A program made the position numbers and the translations under genes. 64,000 nucleotides of DNA from Molossus alvarezi (Eukaryota > Chordata > Mammalia > Chiroptera > Molossidae), in the NCBI GenBank assembly GCA_037176705.1, contig JBAWUJ010000065.1:62001-126000 (forward strand). Direction: 5' to 3'. Each line of letters opens with the position of its first letter. Position 1 is the stretch's first letter. The notes below the pieces were generated by a model. It made no database searches. It was not told where the DNA came from and saw only the letters and a program-made list of their open reading frames with translations. Shown piece after piece: positions 33,046-46,728 of the stretch.

Positions 33046-34444
33046 ATGTAGAGTACTACATATATTTTAGGACTGACTTGGAAGGAACTTGTTCTCAGTA
33101 TATAAATATGCAAAACATTTATATTTTGGTGTGAGCATTTCCATCCTGTGGTGGTGGTGTTTGTTTGTTTCTATTTGTTGGTTTGTTTTTTGTAGAAAAC
33201 TTTGTACTGGGGACAGTGTATCAGGGGAATGTGCAGAGATCCATGTAGGTTCCCAAATGACTCTCTGATTCAGGGAAGAAGTAAAAGCCACTTCTGTACA
33301 ATTTGAATGTATATTTTTTTGTTGTGTGCAGAGGAGGAAAGTGAAATACTACCAAAGATGTGTATGAACAATTCTCATGGGGGTTATTTTTTATTTTATG
33401 CATTACTTTTTTTTCACTCAGTATGAAAGGAAGGAACATTTCTGTTCAGAAATATTTATGTATCAGAAAAGCTTCGTTGATGAGTTGTTTAGTGTTCCAG
33501 TTTTTAAAGATTTAGCATCTGTTTTTGATAATTAGGTGTGTGACCTTCTAGGAGATAGTCCCATAACAGGGTTTGACCAATAAGGTGATCATAGGCAGAA
33601 GTTACCAATTTGCATTGTACAATTTATGTTCATGCTCATTTTCTTTAGAGTACTCACAACAAGGGAATTGGAATATAAACATAGTTTGATGTGAGAAAGG
33701 TAAAAAATGAATATTGTTTTCAATACTATTAAAATTGAACAGAGCACAGTTTTTTTTATTAAGAATGAGGGTTGATGTATAAGTGAATTGAAATGAGTGT
33801 ATGTTACTATTCTTCTAGGTAATACCTTTATGTGATGCATTGTGAGTTGAACATTTTAATTTGAAAATCTAAACCTTTGATATTATTGATTATAAATGCT
33901 TTTTTTGAACTCATACTATTGAGAACAACAATTGACAGTTTTCCTCATATCCTGAAGACTTATTTTTGCATTAATTTATTGCAATTTACCACACACCAAG
34001 TCTCTTTCTCTCACAACAGTATCGGGTGTTATTTATGGGTTTCTAGGTTTTGCACAATAACTCTGTGAATTGTACTAATGTCATATAAAGTGAAAATTTT
34101 ATTCATTAGGACTAACATCAGTACTTCTAAAGTTAAAACTGCTTAGTATATATTTGTCAATAATAATTAAAATTATCATTAACCAATGTTCCTTCACTAA
34201 AGGAAAAATATGTTATTTCAACACGGATATTGGTGGATATATTTATACCTTCACAAAATTTCTACATGGGACTCTCTCCAGTTAAAAGTGGTCCATTTTG
34301 AGGATATGGAGCACCTCCTTCTAAGATATGCCCTTTCTGAAGATCCAAGGAGAAGCAGTCCTGGGAATGGAGGTAAGTCAAGGAATTGTTATGTACGGCA
34401 ATGACCACAATTTTTTATGAATGATAGTGATATACCTGTTTTTG
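33046..34444. other. AT-rich, no gene or young repeat recognised
   Basis: Short frames only. I see no SINE, L1 or family motif. It looks like old single-copy intergenic DNA. Confidence 0.4.
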
Positions 34445-35657
34445 TTTTGTTTTTTAACTGACACATCTTTTTTTGTTGTTGTTGTTGTTACACATGTTTC
34501 TTCCTTTTTACCCCATTGACACCCTGCTCTCCATCCCTCCTGCCTTGTCCCCAGCTTTGTTGTCCACTCCATTGGTTATACCTACATGCATATATGTTGT
34601 GTAATTTATCTCTAAACCACCCCATGTGCTCTTCTGAGGGTTGTCTGTCTGTACCCTACTTCTATGATCTGGGTATAACCTTTTCCTCAGACTGTTTTGT
34701 TCATTATATTCCCCAAATAAGTGAGATCATATGGTATTTGTCTTTTGCTGTTTGCCTGGTTTTGCTTAGGATAATACTTTCTGGGTCCCTCCATGTCATC
34801 TCAAAATATGAGATATATTTCTTTCTTACAGCTGCATAGTATGCCATTGTATATATGTACCACCACATTTTATCCATTCATCTATGGATGGCCACTTGGG
34901 CTGTTTCCAGATCTTAGCTATTGTATTAATGCTGCTGAAAACATGGGGGTACATATATTCTTTCTGATTGGTCTTTCAGGCTTCTTAGGGTATATTCCTA
35001 GAAGTGGGATCACTCTGTTAAAAGGTAGTTCAATTTTTAATGTTTTGAGATGACACCATATTGTTTTCCATAGTGGCTTCACGTATCTGCATTCCCACCA
35101 GCAGTGTTCTAGAGTCCCCTTTACTCCATATATGCTTGCCAACACTTGATTGATGATTTGTTGATGGCGGCCATTTTAGCAGGTGTGAGGTGATTCTTCA
35201 CTGTTGTGTTAATTTGCATCTCTCTGATGATTAGTGATGTTGAGCATTTCTTCATATGTTTCTTAGCCATACCTATGTCCTGTTTGGAGAGGTTTCTATG
35301 TAGTTCTGCCATTTTTTAGGTGGGTTCTTTCTCTTTCTTTTGTTGATTTGTATGAGTACTCTATGTATTTTGGAAATTAACTACTTATCTGATATATCAT
35401 TGGCAATGATGCTTTCCCATACAGTGTGTTGCTTCTCCATTTTGATGATTGTTTTTGTCTTTGTTTTTGTTTTTGCTATGCAGAAGCTTTTGAGATTTCT
35501 GTAGCTTCATGTGTTCATTTTCTCCTTTGTTTCTGTTGCCTTAGGTGATGTATCAATGAAAATGCTGCTGCATATGATGTCTGAAATACTGTTGCCTACA
35601 TTTTCTTCTAGAATTTTTGTGGATTCACAGATTACATTTAATTCTTTTATTTCTTTT

Positions 35658-35695
<38 letters not shown>

Positions 35696-36090
35696 TGTAA
35701 GTCGATGGTCTCATTTCATTTTTTTGCATATAGCTGTACAATTTTTTCAACAGCATTTATAATGAGGCTGTCTTTATGCCATTGAATTTTCTTGCCTCCT
35801 TTGTCAAATATTAATTGAGCACAATGCCGTGGGTCCATTTCTGGGTTCTATGTTCTCTTCCATATGTCTGTTCTTGTGCCAGCAACAGTTTTATTTTTTA
35901 TTTTTATTTTTTTTATTACAGTATCTTTGTAGTATAACCTGATATCTGGTATAGGGGTCCCACCTACTTTGTCCTTCTTTTGCAAGATTGCTGTGGCTAT
36001 TCAGGGCCTTTGAATAGCCTTCCACATGAACTTTCGAAATAGTTGTTCTAGTTATGTGAAATGTGTCATTGGTTCACTATTTAAAATTAT
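34445..36090 (-). mobile_element. LINE-1 3' half
   Basis: The plus strand starts with the reversed 3' end (CACCCTGCTCTCCATCCCTC), then ORF2 reversed (minus frames 34918-35145 and 35121-35312, TLEHCWWECRYVKPLWKTI) up to about 36090. It is 5'-truncated. A (GT)n run at 35660-35694 lies inside. Confidence 0.9.
35660..35694. repeat. (GT)n microsatellite
   Basis: Perfect alternating T and G within the L1. Confidence 0.95.
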
Positions 36091-36595
36091 GGTTAACCTA
36101 AAAATCAGCAAACCAAATTGAAAGCAAGTTGTACCTGAACAGTATTCCTGATCATGGTCTGTTTTATGGATTCATGTGTAGGAACAAATGCCACAGCTTA
36201 TCAGTGTGGAAAACATTCCTTTGGAGCCCATGTTAACGTAAAATTCCTGTTGATGTATCACATCGCCTCTAACATTCTGTGTTTTGTGGGAGAATTTGTC
36301 ACATGGTTTAGACATTAAAATTTGCATGAAAACTCTTTTGTCCTTTGAGAGAGTATTTTGATCAATAGCAGTGTTAGGATCTGTATTTGCACTGCCTGGT
36401 CAAAGAAGTATACAATAAATGATACCTGGCATTTTAGTTATTTTTGTTTCTTTGTTTAGATTAGGTCCATTCTCTGCAAGTTCAGTTTTTGTTGGATACT
36501 TTCTTAATTTCAGCAGGACTGCTACCAAATAATGGCTGCTAATGGTTTCCCAAACTAAAAGATATTACAACTTTTTTTTTTTAAGATCAGAATAT
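36091..36595. other. No gene recognised
   Basis: Intergenic. A short YQCGKHSFGAHVN reading near 36200 faintly recalls a zinc-finger linker but lacks the second Cys and the His pair spacing; I do not call it. Confidence 0.35.
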
Positions 36596-36960
36596 TTAAA
36601 AAGCCTGTGCAACCCAGCAGGAACTGTGAAATCCAGTTACCCGCAGGTCTTTCAGGGTGCTGAAGCACCAGAGAAACCTGTGCAACCCAGCAGCCCATAA
36701 CATAGGCATAGTCCTGGGTCCCCAAAGGGACAGTGCCATCCAGTTACCCGTGAGTCCTGCATGGTGCAGGGGCACCAGAGAGGCCTGTGTGACCCAGCTG
36801 TGCAGAATATATGCATAGAGGATGTGGAAATGGAGACAAAGTGAATGGAAGCTACACAAACAGTCTCCAAAGACCAAACAGGAATTGCAAGTAAAATAAA
36901 GTCAAATTTTTGGCTCTTACAGGCAGTCATATAAGAGATGTGGTAAGAAGAAATGACAGC
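36596..36960 (+). mobile_element. L1 5'UTR fragment (second subfamily)
   Basis: Tandem-like segments around CACCAGAGAGGCCTGTGTGA and CATAACATAGGCATAG match 38010-38400 on the same strand. It differs from the 5'UTR at 2636 and 62622, so two L1 promoter types are present. No ORF1 follows. Confidence 0.75.
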
Positions 36961-37465
36961 TTGAATATGTCACAAAATTAGATTTAAGAAGCCAGATGGC
37001 ATCTTACACTACATTTAATTCCCATCAAAAAATGGGAAATCATGGCTTGTGACTTTGGATTAGTTCAAATGACTTTGAATTATTTTCTTATTACATTTTT
37101 TAAGACAATAGATTGCTTTGGGGATAAAGTGGCAGTGCCATCATTTTTCCTTATTAAAGAAATATTATTCAATAATTTTTGTTTCATTGTATTTGTTGTT
37201 CATGTACACAGAAATGTATTTGTTTCATTTGTCTTTATTGTGTGTGTGAGGGATCTTCATAGTTTTATTTAGGGTCTGGCGACTAAGAAAGAGAGATGCA
37301 TGAAGCTGTTATCTCCTGCAGGAGCCTGACTCGGAATTAGAATAAAACATGCCATCCAGGTACTTACTATTTAGTAGGAAACTGACCTGTAACATTTAGT
37401 ACTGTTAACAACACTACCACTGAGCCAACACAGACAGGGTTGTTGTTTTTTTTAACATTTTTGAA
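36961..37465. other. No gene recognised
   Basis: Mostly AT-rich single-copy-looking sequence. A reversed SINE head-like CCACTGAGCCAACACAGACA occurs at about 37420-37440, next to the SINE that follows. Confidence 0.4.
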
Positions 37466-37514
37466 AAGAATCTTACCCTAGAGTATTTTAACATTGATTT
37501 TTTCAGATAAAGTG

Positions 37515-37560
<46 letters not shown>

Positions 37561-37728
37561 AAACTTCAATATGAGAGAGACACATCTATTGTCTTCCTCC
37601 CCACCATCCCAATCGGGACCTCGATTCTACCGCGACTGAGTAACGTGCCATTGGTAGAAATCAAACCCAAGACTCTTAAATTTGAGGTAGGATTCTCCAG
37701 CCACTGACCTAACTGGATAGGACTATTT
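37466..37728 (-). mobile_element. Ves-type SINE with expanded GA run
   Basis: Reversed body with (GA)n at 37518-37554, then CACATCTATTGTCTTCCTCC and reversed head CCACTGACCTAACTGGATAG. Diverged; the GA run is the expanded CT body of the SINE. Confidence 0.85.
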
Positions 37729-37984
37729 TAACATTTTTCGGTCAGATAGAACATTTGACAGTGTAAAGCTTAGGAACCAAATGAAAGTCAGGATTTCAGA
37801 GCATTTTAGGAAAATGTGCCTGAACGTGTATTGAATATCAATTATAGCTAAAACTATGACTATTAAACATTAGTTGATATAAATGTAATATACCCTTGCT
37901 ACCTCAGCACTATTGATATTTTACCAGCCTGAGCAAATAGAGGTCTCTGTTGTGCACAAATTTAATTTTATATTTGACATGCTC
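37729..37984. other. No gene recognised
   Basis: Short spacer before the L1 5' end. Nothing visible. Confidence 0.35.
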
Positions 37985-40900
37985 TAATGATGTAAAATGT
38001 CTTTTAGGAGGCCTAGAGAGACTGGTGCAATTCAGCTGCCCGCCTGCAGGAACTGTAGGGTGTGGGGGCACCAGAGAGTCCTGTGTGACTGAGCAGGGAC
38101 TATGCCATCCAATTAACAGTGGGACCTGCGAGATTCTGAAACACCAGAGAAGAGTGTGCGACCCAGCAGCATATAACATAGGCATAGAGCCCGGTTTCCA
38201 AATGAACTGTGCAATACAATTTCCCATGAAGCATGCAGGATGCAGGGACATCAAAAAGGCCTGTGGGATCCAGCTGCACACAAGATAGACATAGAGGATG
38301 TGAAAATGGAGGCAGAGTAAACAGCAGCTCTGAAGACTATCTCTCAGGACCAAATGGGAATTACTACCAAATTAAAGACAATTCTTTAGAAATAAAGCAA
38401 CAGAAAAGCAGTAGTACTGGACCATATAAGCAGGGACATTGGTAGGATATGTGGAGGTGCGAGAGGGTGGTGGGCTGAGAGCCCACGGATAGCAGCAGCT
38501 TAGCTCTGAGCAGCACCCTTGAATTTAAAGACCAAGCCCATTCCACAGAGCAGAAAACCAACACAGAGCACTAAAATAGCCACAGCCACTCACCTGGGGA
38601 CTACAGCAAAGGGAGAGCAAACAGTGCTTAAAATCTGTGAGGACACCCAGGATTTGGAGGGCACTCAGTTATTGCTGAGTTGTGGCCACAATTGAAGGTA
38701 ACCAGTGCGCTCCTTCCCAGAGCTGTGGAGAAGAGCGGCAGCTCCCCCCTCAAAGATTCAGCCTGTCCCAGGTGAGGCAAACAAATGCAAATTGAGCTTC
38801 ATTAACAAACAGCATCTATCCTACACTGTGGAAATCCACTTACGCAGAACACCAGGGATACATCCCAAGGTACTGAGTAACTGAGAGTATGAAAAAAGCT
38901 AGAGGATAACTGAACTGTTCCTGGGCTTGCAAATCTACCCAGGAAAGTAAGACTTGACACTGGGGTTTAATGTGGGCCCGTCCAGGCTTATCCAAACCTA
39001 GTAGAGGGAGCCACAAACAGCAGAACAGCAACACCCACAGGAAAAACTTGGCAGGCTCTAGCGCCCAGTGTGATAGCCAAAACTGTGAAACAAAGAAACG
39101 AATCCCAAATGAAAAACCAAGAGAACTCTATCAAAGATCAGATAAATAAAATGCAGCTAAGAAAATTATTAGAGGTAAAGTTCAGAGTCATGATCTTGAG
39201 GAAGCTCAACAATATGTGTAAGGACATCATCACCATGCGTAAAGATATAGAAACATAGAAAACCAACCAAGGGGAAGGAAATGAAGAATAACATAGCAGA
39301 AATAAAGAACACATTGAAAGGACTAACCAGCAGAGTAGAGGAAGCTGAGGACTGGAACAGTGAATTACAAGACAAGGTAGAAAAAAATCAACCAATCAGA
39401 AAACCTTAAGAAAAAACAATTAAAAACAGGAAAACAGCTTAAGAGAACTGTGAGACAACTGAAAATGTAATAGCATTCGAATCATAGTAGTCCCTGAAGT
39501 CGAGAAAATGGGCAAGTGTTTGAGAGTATATTTGAAGAAATAGTGAGAGAAAACTTTCCTAACTTGGTAAAGAAAGAAGGTATTCAAGTTTAAGAAGCAC
39601 AGAAAGCCCCAAGTAAGAAGAACTTAAACAGGCCCATACTAAGACACATAATAGGTTACCTGCAAAGGAAACCTCATAAGGCTCTCAGCTGACTTCTCAA
39701 CAGAAACACTACAGGGCAGAAAGGAGAGGCATGAAGTAATCAAGGTCATGAGAAACAAGAATCTGAATCCAAGACTGCTCTATCAAGCAAGGCTATCAGT
39801 CAAAATAGAAGGTCAAATAAAGAGATTTCTAGATCAAAAAAGAGGAAGGCTAAGGGAATATATTAACACCAAACCAGCACTGTAAAACATGCTAAAATAA
39901 CTGCTGTAATTAGTAGAAGAAAAACAGAACCACACTAAAGAAAAATGGCAATAAATAAGTATATGTACATTATCAACCTATGTGAATAGTTTGAATGCTT
40001 CGATAAAAGCATATAAAGTCAGAGTAGCTGACTTTATAAGAAAGCATGATCACATATATGTTGTTTACTAGAAACCATTCTCACAACAAAAGACTCACAT
40101 AGGTTGAAAGTGAAGGGATGGAACAAAATCTTTCAAGTAAACAGAAATCAAAAAAATAAAATAAAATAAAATAACTGGGGTAACAACACTCATATTTGAT
40201 AAAGTAGATTTCAAAGTGAAGGCCATAATTAGAGAAAAAGAAGGCCACTACCTAATACTGAAAGGATCTATCCAACAGAAAGATAAAATATTGGTAAACG
40301 GATATGCACCCAATTTCAAAGCACCAACATATACTAATAATCTTTTGGAAGACTTCAAAGGAGAAATCAATAGCAATACAATCAAAGCAGAAGACTTCAG
40401 TACCCTGCTACATCATTGGATAGATCTTCTAGACAAAAAATTAACAAGAAAACACAAACTCTAAATGAAGCACTAGATCAAATGAATTTAATAGTTATTT
40501 GCAGAGAATTACACCCCAAACTGCAGAATCCATATTCTTCTAAAGTGAACATGGGACTTTCTCAAAAATAGGCATCATGTTAGGACACAAACTATGTCTC
40601 TACAAATTCAAGAAGATTAAAATCATGTCAAGCATCTTCTCAGATCACAATGGCATGCAACTAGAAATCAATTGCAAGAAGAACATGCAAACACATTAGA
40701 AAACATGAAGGCTAAATAGCATGTTATTGAACAATGAATGAGTTACCATTGAGATCAAGGAGGAAATTAAAAACTTTCTAGAAACCAATGTAAATGAATA
40801 CACAAGAACACCAAAAAAAAGTAGTTCTGAGAGGGAAGTTTATAGCACTACAGGCCTACCTCAGGAAGCAAGAAAAATTTCTAATAAACTATCTAACTTC

Positions 40901-43900
40901 ACAATTTAAAGAACTAGAAAGCAAACAGAAAGAAAACCCCAGAGCAAGTAGAAGGAAGGTAATAGTAAAGATCAGAGCAGAAAAAAATAAAATGGAGATG
41001 GAAAAAAAAATTCAAAGGACAAATGAAACAAAGAGCTGGTTCTTTGAAAAGATCAATAAGACTGACGGACCATTAGGTAGACTCACCAAGAAACAAGAGA
41101 GAAACCCAAATATACAATATTAGAAATGAAAGAGGGGAAGTAACAACTGACACCACAAAAAAATAAAATGATTATTAATAAATACTATGAATAATTATAT
41201 GGCAACAAATTTGACAATCTAAGTGAAATGAACAAATTTTTAGAAACACATAGTCTCCCAAAGCTGAACCCGGACAAGAGAGAAAACTTGAACAGACCAA
41301 TCACAACAAAAGAAATTGAAGATGTAATCAAGACTCTCCCAGCAAACAAAAGCCCAGGCCCAGATTGCTTCAGGGGGAATTTTACTGAACATTCAAAAAG
41401 TACTAATACCCATTCTCCTCAAACTATTTCAAAAAATTTAAGAAGAATAAATACTTCCAAACTCGTTTTATGAGGCCAGCATAATTCTAATTCCAAAACA
41501 GGAAAAAGACAACACAAAGAAAGAAAACTACAGACCAATATTCCTGATGAACTCATATGCCAAAATCCTGAACAAAATACTAGCAAATCGAATCCAGAAT
41601 TACAACAAAAAAAATTATTCACCGTAACCAAGTTGGATTCATCCCAAGGATGCAAGGCTGGTACAATATGCACGATATACCACATAAACAAAAAGAAAGA
41701 TAAAAATCATATGATCATATCAATAGACACTTGAAAAAGCATTCAACAAATCCAGCACCAATTTCTTATAAAACATAGAGCAATCTGGAAATAAAGGGAT
41801 ACTATCTTGATATTAAAAGTCCATATATAAAAACCTACAGACATTATCATACTCAATGGTCAAAAATTAAAGGCAGTTGTCTTATGAACAGGAACAAGAC
41901 AAGAATGACCACTTTTGCCACTCTTATTTAACATAGTACTGGAAGTCTTAGCCACAGCAATCAGACAGGAAGGAAAAACAAAAGGGATCCAAATTGAAAG
42001 GAGAAAGTAAAAATGTCACTATTCACAAATGAAATAATACTATACATATACAACTCCATCAACAATTTACCAGACTTAATAAATAAATTTGACAAAGCAG
42101 GAGGATACCAAATTAACGTCAAAAAATTGTTGGCATTCTCATACACCAATGATAAAGTCACAGAAAAATAAACTGAAAAACAACCCCATTTACCATCGTG
42201 ACAAAAAAATTAAGATACCTAAGAAAAAAATTAACCAAAAAAAATAAAGGACCTATTCTCAAAAACTTAAGGTCATTGAAAATAGAAATAGAGGAAGATA
42301 TAAAATAGTGGAAGAACATACCTCATTTATGAATTGGAAGAATTAACATCATTAAAATGTCCATACTATCCAAAGCAATCTATAGATGCTATGAAATCTC
42401 CATCAAAATACCAATGGCATACTTCACAGAACTAGAATAAATACTTCAAAAGTTCATATAAAACCAAAACAGACCTTGAATAGCCACAGCAATCTTGAAA
42501 ATGAAGTACAAAGTAGGAGGGATCACATTACCTGATTTCAGGTTATAGTACAAAGCCACTGTAATCAAAACAGCCTGGTTCTGGCACAGGAATAGGCAGA
42601 TACATCAATGGAACAGAACAGAATACCCAGAAATGGACCCAAGGCTATATGCCCAATTAATATTTGACAAATTAGCAAGAGCATACAATGGAGTAAGGAC
42701 AGCCTCTTTAATAAATGGTGTTGGGAAAATGGAAAGCTACATGAAAAAAAAAATGAAATTAGACCATCAACTTACAACCGGAACAAGAATAAACTCAAAA
42801 TGGATAAAAGACTTTAATGTGACTTTAATGTAATCCATAAAAATTCTAGAAGAAACTGTAGGCAACAACATTTCAGACATCATGCACAGCAGAATTTTCA
42901 CTGATACATTACCTAAGGCAACAGAATCAAATAAGAAAATGAACACATGGGACTACATTCAACTAGAAAGCTTCTGCACAGCAAAAGATACAAGCATGAA
43001 AAGGGAAAGGAAACACTCTTTATGGGAGAGCATAATTGCCAATGATATATCAGATAAGGGGTTAATTTCCAATGTATATAGAGTGCTCATACAAATCATC
43101 AAAAGAAAATCAATGAACCCAATTAAAAAATGGACTAAGTAACTAAATAGACACCTCTCTAAACAGGACATATGAATGGCTAAGAAACATATGAAGAAAT
43201 GCTCAACATCACTAACCATCAGAGTGATGCAAATTAAAACAACAATGAGGTATCACCTCACTTCTGTCAGCAAGGCTCCCATCAACAAATTATCAAACAA
43301 CGAGTGTTGGTGAGGATATGGTGAAAGGAGACTCTAGTGCACTGCTGGTGGGAATGTAGACTGTTTCAGCCAGTATGGGAAACACTATGGTGTTACCTCA
43401 AAAAGTTAAAGATTGAACTGTCATTTGACCTAGTGATCCCAATTTTAGAAATATACCCTACGAAGCCTGAAACACCAATCAGAAAAATATATATGTACCC
43501 CCATGTTCATAGCAGCACCGTTTACAATAGTTAAGATCTGGAAATAGCCACAAACGTCTATCAGTAGACAAATGGATAAAATACCTGTGGTACATATACA
43601 CAATGGAGTGCTATGCAGCTGTATGAAAGAAAGGTTACTTATCCTTTGAGAGACATGGAGGGACCTGGAAAGTATCTTCCTAAGTAAAACAAGTAAAACA
43701 GAGAAAGACAAATATCACATGATCTCACTTATTTGTGGAATATAATGAATATAACAGTGTGAGGAATGAGGTAGTCCCAGAGATGTGGAAGTGGAGTACA
43801 GACTGACAATCCCCAGAAGAGGGGGTAGGGGAAGAGATAAACCACAGACCTTATGTGTATGTATGCATGAACAATAGAAATAAACAGCACAGCTGCGGAT

Positions 43901-43985
43901 GGGGTGGGAAATGATGGGGAGGTGAAAGTCAGTGAGGGAAAAAGGAGAAACATCTGTAACAAAATATATAAATTAATCAAAAAAA
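37985..43985 (+). mobile_element. Near full-length decayed LINE-1
   Basis: 5'UTR of the second type (37985-39000), ORF1 from about 39070 (VKQRNESQMKNQENSIKDQI), ORF2 from about 39950 with endonuclease pieces (40216-40464, YAPNFKAPTYTNNLLEDFK). RT follows (41228-41473, then VRLDSSQG-type sequence near 41630) and the C-terminal domain (43337-43534, MHCWWECRLFQPVWETLWCY). A 3'UTR ends GGAGAAACATCTGTAACAAA with an AT-rich tail at about 43985. No long frame survives. Its 3' end coincides with the left edge of block E1. Confidence 0.93.
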
Positions 43986-44017
43986 TAAATTACTTAATGA
44001 CCTACTCCCCACCCGCA

Positions 44018-44224
44018 CTAACAACTATTTATCACAGGGACACATTGGACCCACACACACTTTGCAGTCATATTCTCCATGTCTAGCTCTAACAGGTGCT
44101 TGGAGAAAACAACTTTCCAGTGTGCTACGGTCATTCTGGCTGGCCTCAGACACTGAGCCTCAAGTTTTATGGACAAATCAGGGGCCACCACTGTTGAAAC
44201 AGACATTACCTTGACTGGTGCCAC
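44018..44224 (-). other. Frame open in both block-E copies, unrecognised
   Basis: 68 codons here and 69 codons at 59247-59456; both end at homologous stops and share VAHWKVVFxxHLxELxMENM-like residues. Open frames in both copies could reflect a short or partial gene, but upstream starts differ and indels lie between them. I recognise no family. Confidence 0.2.
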
Positions 44225-45275
44225 ATTGTAGTGTCTCCTGGCTTCACGTGAGCCTTGTCTGGGCCAGAATTAAGTAAGGGGAAACCTTGAAGTCCCCAAA
44301 ATTATCTCCTATTAACAAACTTTGACTGATCAACTATTATGCTTAGTCATTGTCTGGTCACTGAGGACAAAACACAGGAGAAATCAAGGACCCTGACTGT
44401 TAAGAGGCTGATAACGGATCAAAAGTAAAGTGCATAAAAAGTCAGAAATAGCTTTGTTGTCTTAGTAAAAAGAAGTGTTAAGAGACAAGAGAAAGAAGTA
44501 GCCAATAAAAGAGAATGTAGGGACAACCTAGCTTGTTTGGGTAGAGTGGGAAGGAGCCATAGAGGCATCTTGGTAAGAAAGTCTTGTCAGGGAGCTGGTG
44601 TAAATTGGTCCTGTGGTAGGGAAGATGGACACTTCAACCTAACACTTTCCAACAGAAAAGTTAAGTACAATAGACCAAAGTTTATGGTCCCAATGATATG
44701 AATGCCACTGATATGCAAGTCCACATAATATTAATGATGCCCAAAGGCTTAGGAGATGGATGCATGAGGACTGATTGTTCATAGTTACGGCAATATTCAG
44801 ACAGGAGATGGCGGAGATGGTTACAAAACTCTGAATATACTGAATCCACTGAGAGTGTACTTGGAATGAATGAACTTCACGCTATGTAAAAAATAGATCC
44901 ATACAGCTGTTTCAAAGTACATATGGCACATTGTCAGGGATTGAGCAGTGGCAGCAGAAAGATTAGGCATAAATGGGCCAGGACATCCAGTCAAGAAGTG
45001 GTCTTCAAAGGGGTGAAATAGAAACACTGAACTGAGCAAAAATTTGGGTCTTGGTTCGGGTTGACTGTCACACTAGCCTTTCCCAGGTATTCCATATAAG
45101 CTGCTTTCAGTGCCCAAAGAAAGGGGGTAAGACTGGGAGCTGAGGACATCTTTTGTTTAAGAGTTGTTCAAGACAGCGATGTTGGTCCCTCACTGGAAGT
45201 GTTGCAAGACTTGATGAGATGTGATGAGACAAACTGACAAGTGAACAGAATTGACACTTTAAAAGTGGTAAGAGT

Positions 45276-45530
45276 CTGGCCAGTTTGGCTCAGCAGTTAG
45301 AGTGTCAGCCCACAGACAAAGGAGTCATGAGTTCAAATATGGTCAAGGGTATGTACCTCATTTGCCATTTGTTTCCCTCCCAGTTCAGGATGGTGTGGGT
45401 GGCAACCAGTTGATATGTCACATATACATCAATGTTTCTGTTTATCTCTCTCTGACCCTGTCTGTCTCTTTCTACCACCCTCTGAATCTGAGATAAAGAG
45501 AAAAAGATCCTCCAGTGAGGATGAAATATG
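45276..45530 (+). mobile_element. Ves-type SINE shared by both E copies
   Basis: CTGGCCAGTTTGGCTCAGCA head, box B-like GAGTTCAAATATGGTCAAGG and A-rich end. It lies at the same site as the SINE at 60786-61030, after AAAGTGGTAAGAGTC in both, so it predates the duplication. Confidence 0.9.
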
Positions 45531-46179
45531 TACGTAAAATATAATACGTTAAGTGGAATATAAACAATAAGTATTGCATGATATCAGATCTGAAGAGACA
45601 AATGGCTTCTAGGCACAGGTCTCTTGGGTTGTTGCAGAGATCACCACATTCCAATGCTCAGAGTCTAACAGATACTTGTTGGTTTCTGACTTGGACACCA
45701 CCTCTGGAACCTGAGAAGGTGGAAAGGTAGTAGGGAGAGGCCAGAATCCCTGGGCAGTGGGTAATTAGGTGGCTGAAAATGTAATGGATGAGCCTAGAGT
45801 TGAAGACAGAAGGTGGTGCTGGGGTTACTACATTGAGATTAATGTAGAGGACATCTTTCCCCATTATTATCTTACCTTAAAAATTCCAAGAACCCACATG
45901 TAGTCTCACCATGGCCACATGCACCCTCAGACTGAGGGACAGCATTTCACAAGTTCCCTCACAATCATTGCTGCCTGGAGAGGAGAGAAGAAGGTGCAGC
46001 AGGATTGGAGCCCAGTTACCAGCTGGTTTTTATGTCACGTATCACGCAGGTATAGGTAGAAAATCAGAAATCTTTATGTTGAGTTAAGAACAATCATTCC
46101 GCTGAATATTGCATAGGAGCAAAAAAGGGCAGGTATAGAGGGATGCCAGAAGACTGATACAGGACACAGATGAGATATT

Positions 46180-46395
46180 ATAAATGACACACATATGAGA
46201 GGGGACCGATGACTGAAAGATGACACGTAGATGGAGGGGACTGATGGAGACGACAGATGGCTGACTGAGGATCGATCCAGGAGCGGTGACACATAGATGA
46301 GTGAGGACAGATGTCAGCGGACTGATGGATGAGAAACGATAGAGGACTAGGCATGAACCGCAGAAGATAGACAGGAGATGGCAGATGAGTGTCTG
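46180..46395 (+). repeat. Degenerate GACACATAGATGA repeats
   Basis: Variants of GACACATAGATGA and GACAGATGGCTGA recur irregularly (46223, 46250, 46289). Same structure in the partner at 62230-62500. A GAYA-type degenerate simple repeat; open frames on the minus strand are a by-product. Confidence 0.7.
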
Positions 46396-46451
46396 TGTCG
46401 CACATAGCACAGCAACGCATTCGGCATCTATTTTTTAAAGGTGCGAGCGCT

Positions 46452-46714
46452 GCCCTGGCCGGTTTGGCTCAGCGGTTAGAGCGTCGACCTGTGGTCCTGA
46501 GAGGCCCGGGTTCGGTTCCCGCTAAGGGCATGTACCTCGGTTGCAGTTTGTCCCCGGTCCTGGTTGGTTGTGCGGGTGGCAGCCACTCGATGTGTCTCTT
46601 TTAAGTCGATGTTTCTCTCTCTCTCTCTCTCTCTCCCTCCCACTCTATCTGTACAAAAAAAATGGAAAAATGTTGTCGGGTGAGGATAAAAAAAATAAAA
46701 TTAAATAAAAAAAT
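46452..46714 (+). mobile_element. Ves-type SINE private to E copy 1
   Basis: Well-preserved: GCCCTGGCCGGTTTGGCTCA head, GGTTCGGTTCCCGCTAAGGG and an A-rich tail. Perfect target-site duplication AAAGGTGCGAGCGC at 46437-46450 and 46715-46728. The partner site near 62560 is empty. Confidence 0.97.
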
Positions 46715-46728
46715 AAAGGTGCGAGCGC

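Noticed and set aside
36170..36300. Zinc-finger (C2H2) remnant
   Set aside because: Only a YQCGKHSFGAHVN-like stretch is readable; the first Cys partner and His spacing are missing and there are no neighbouring fingers.
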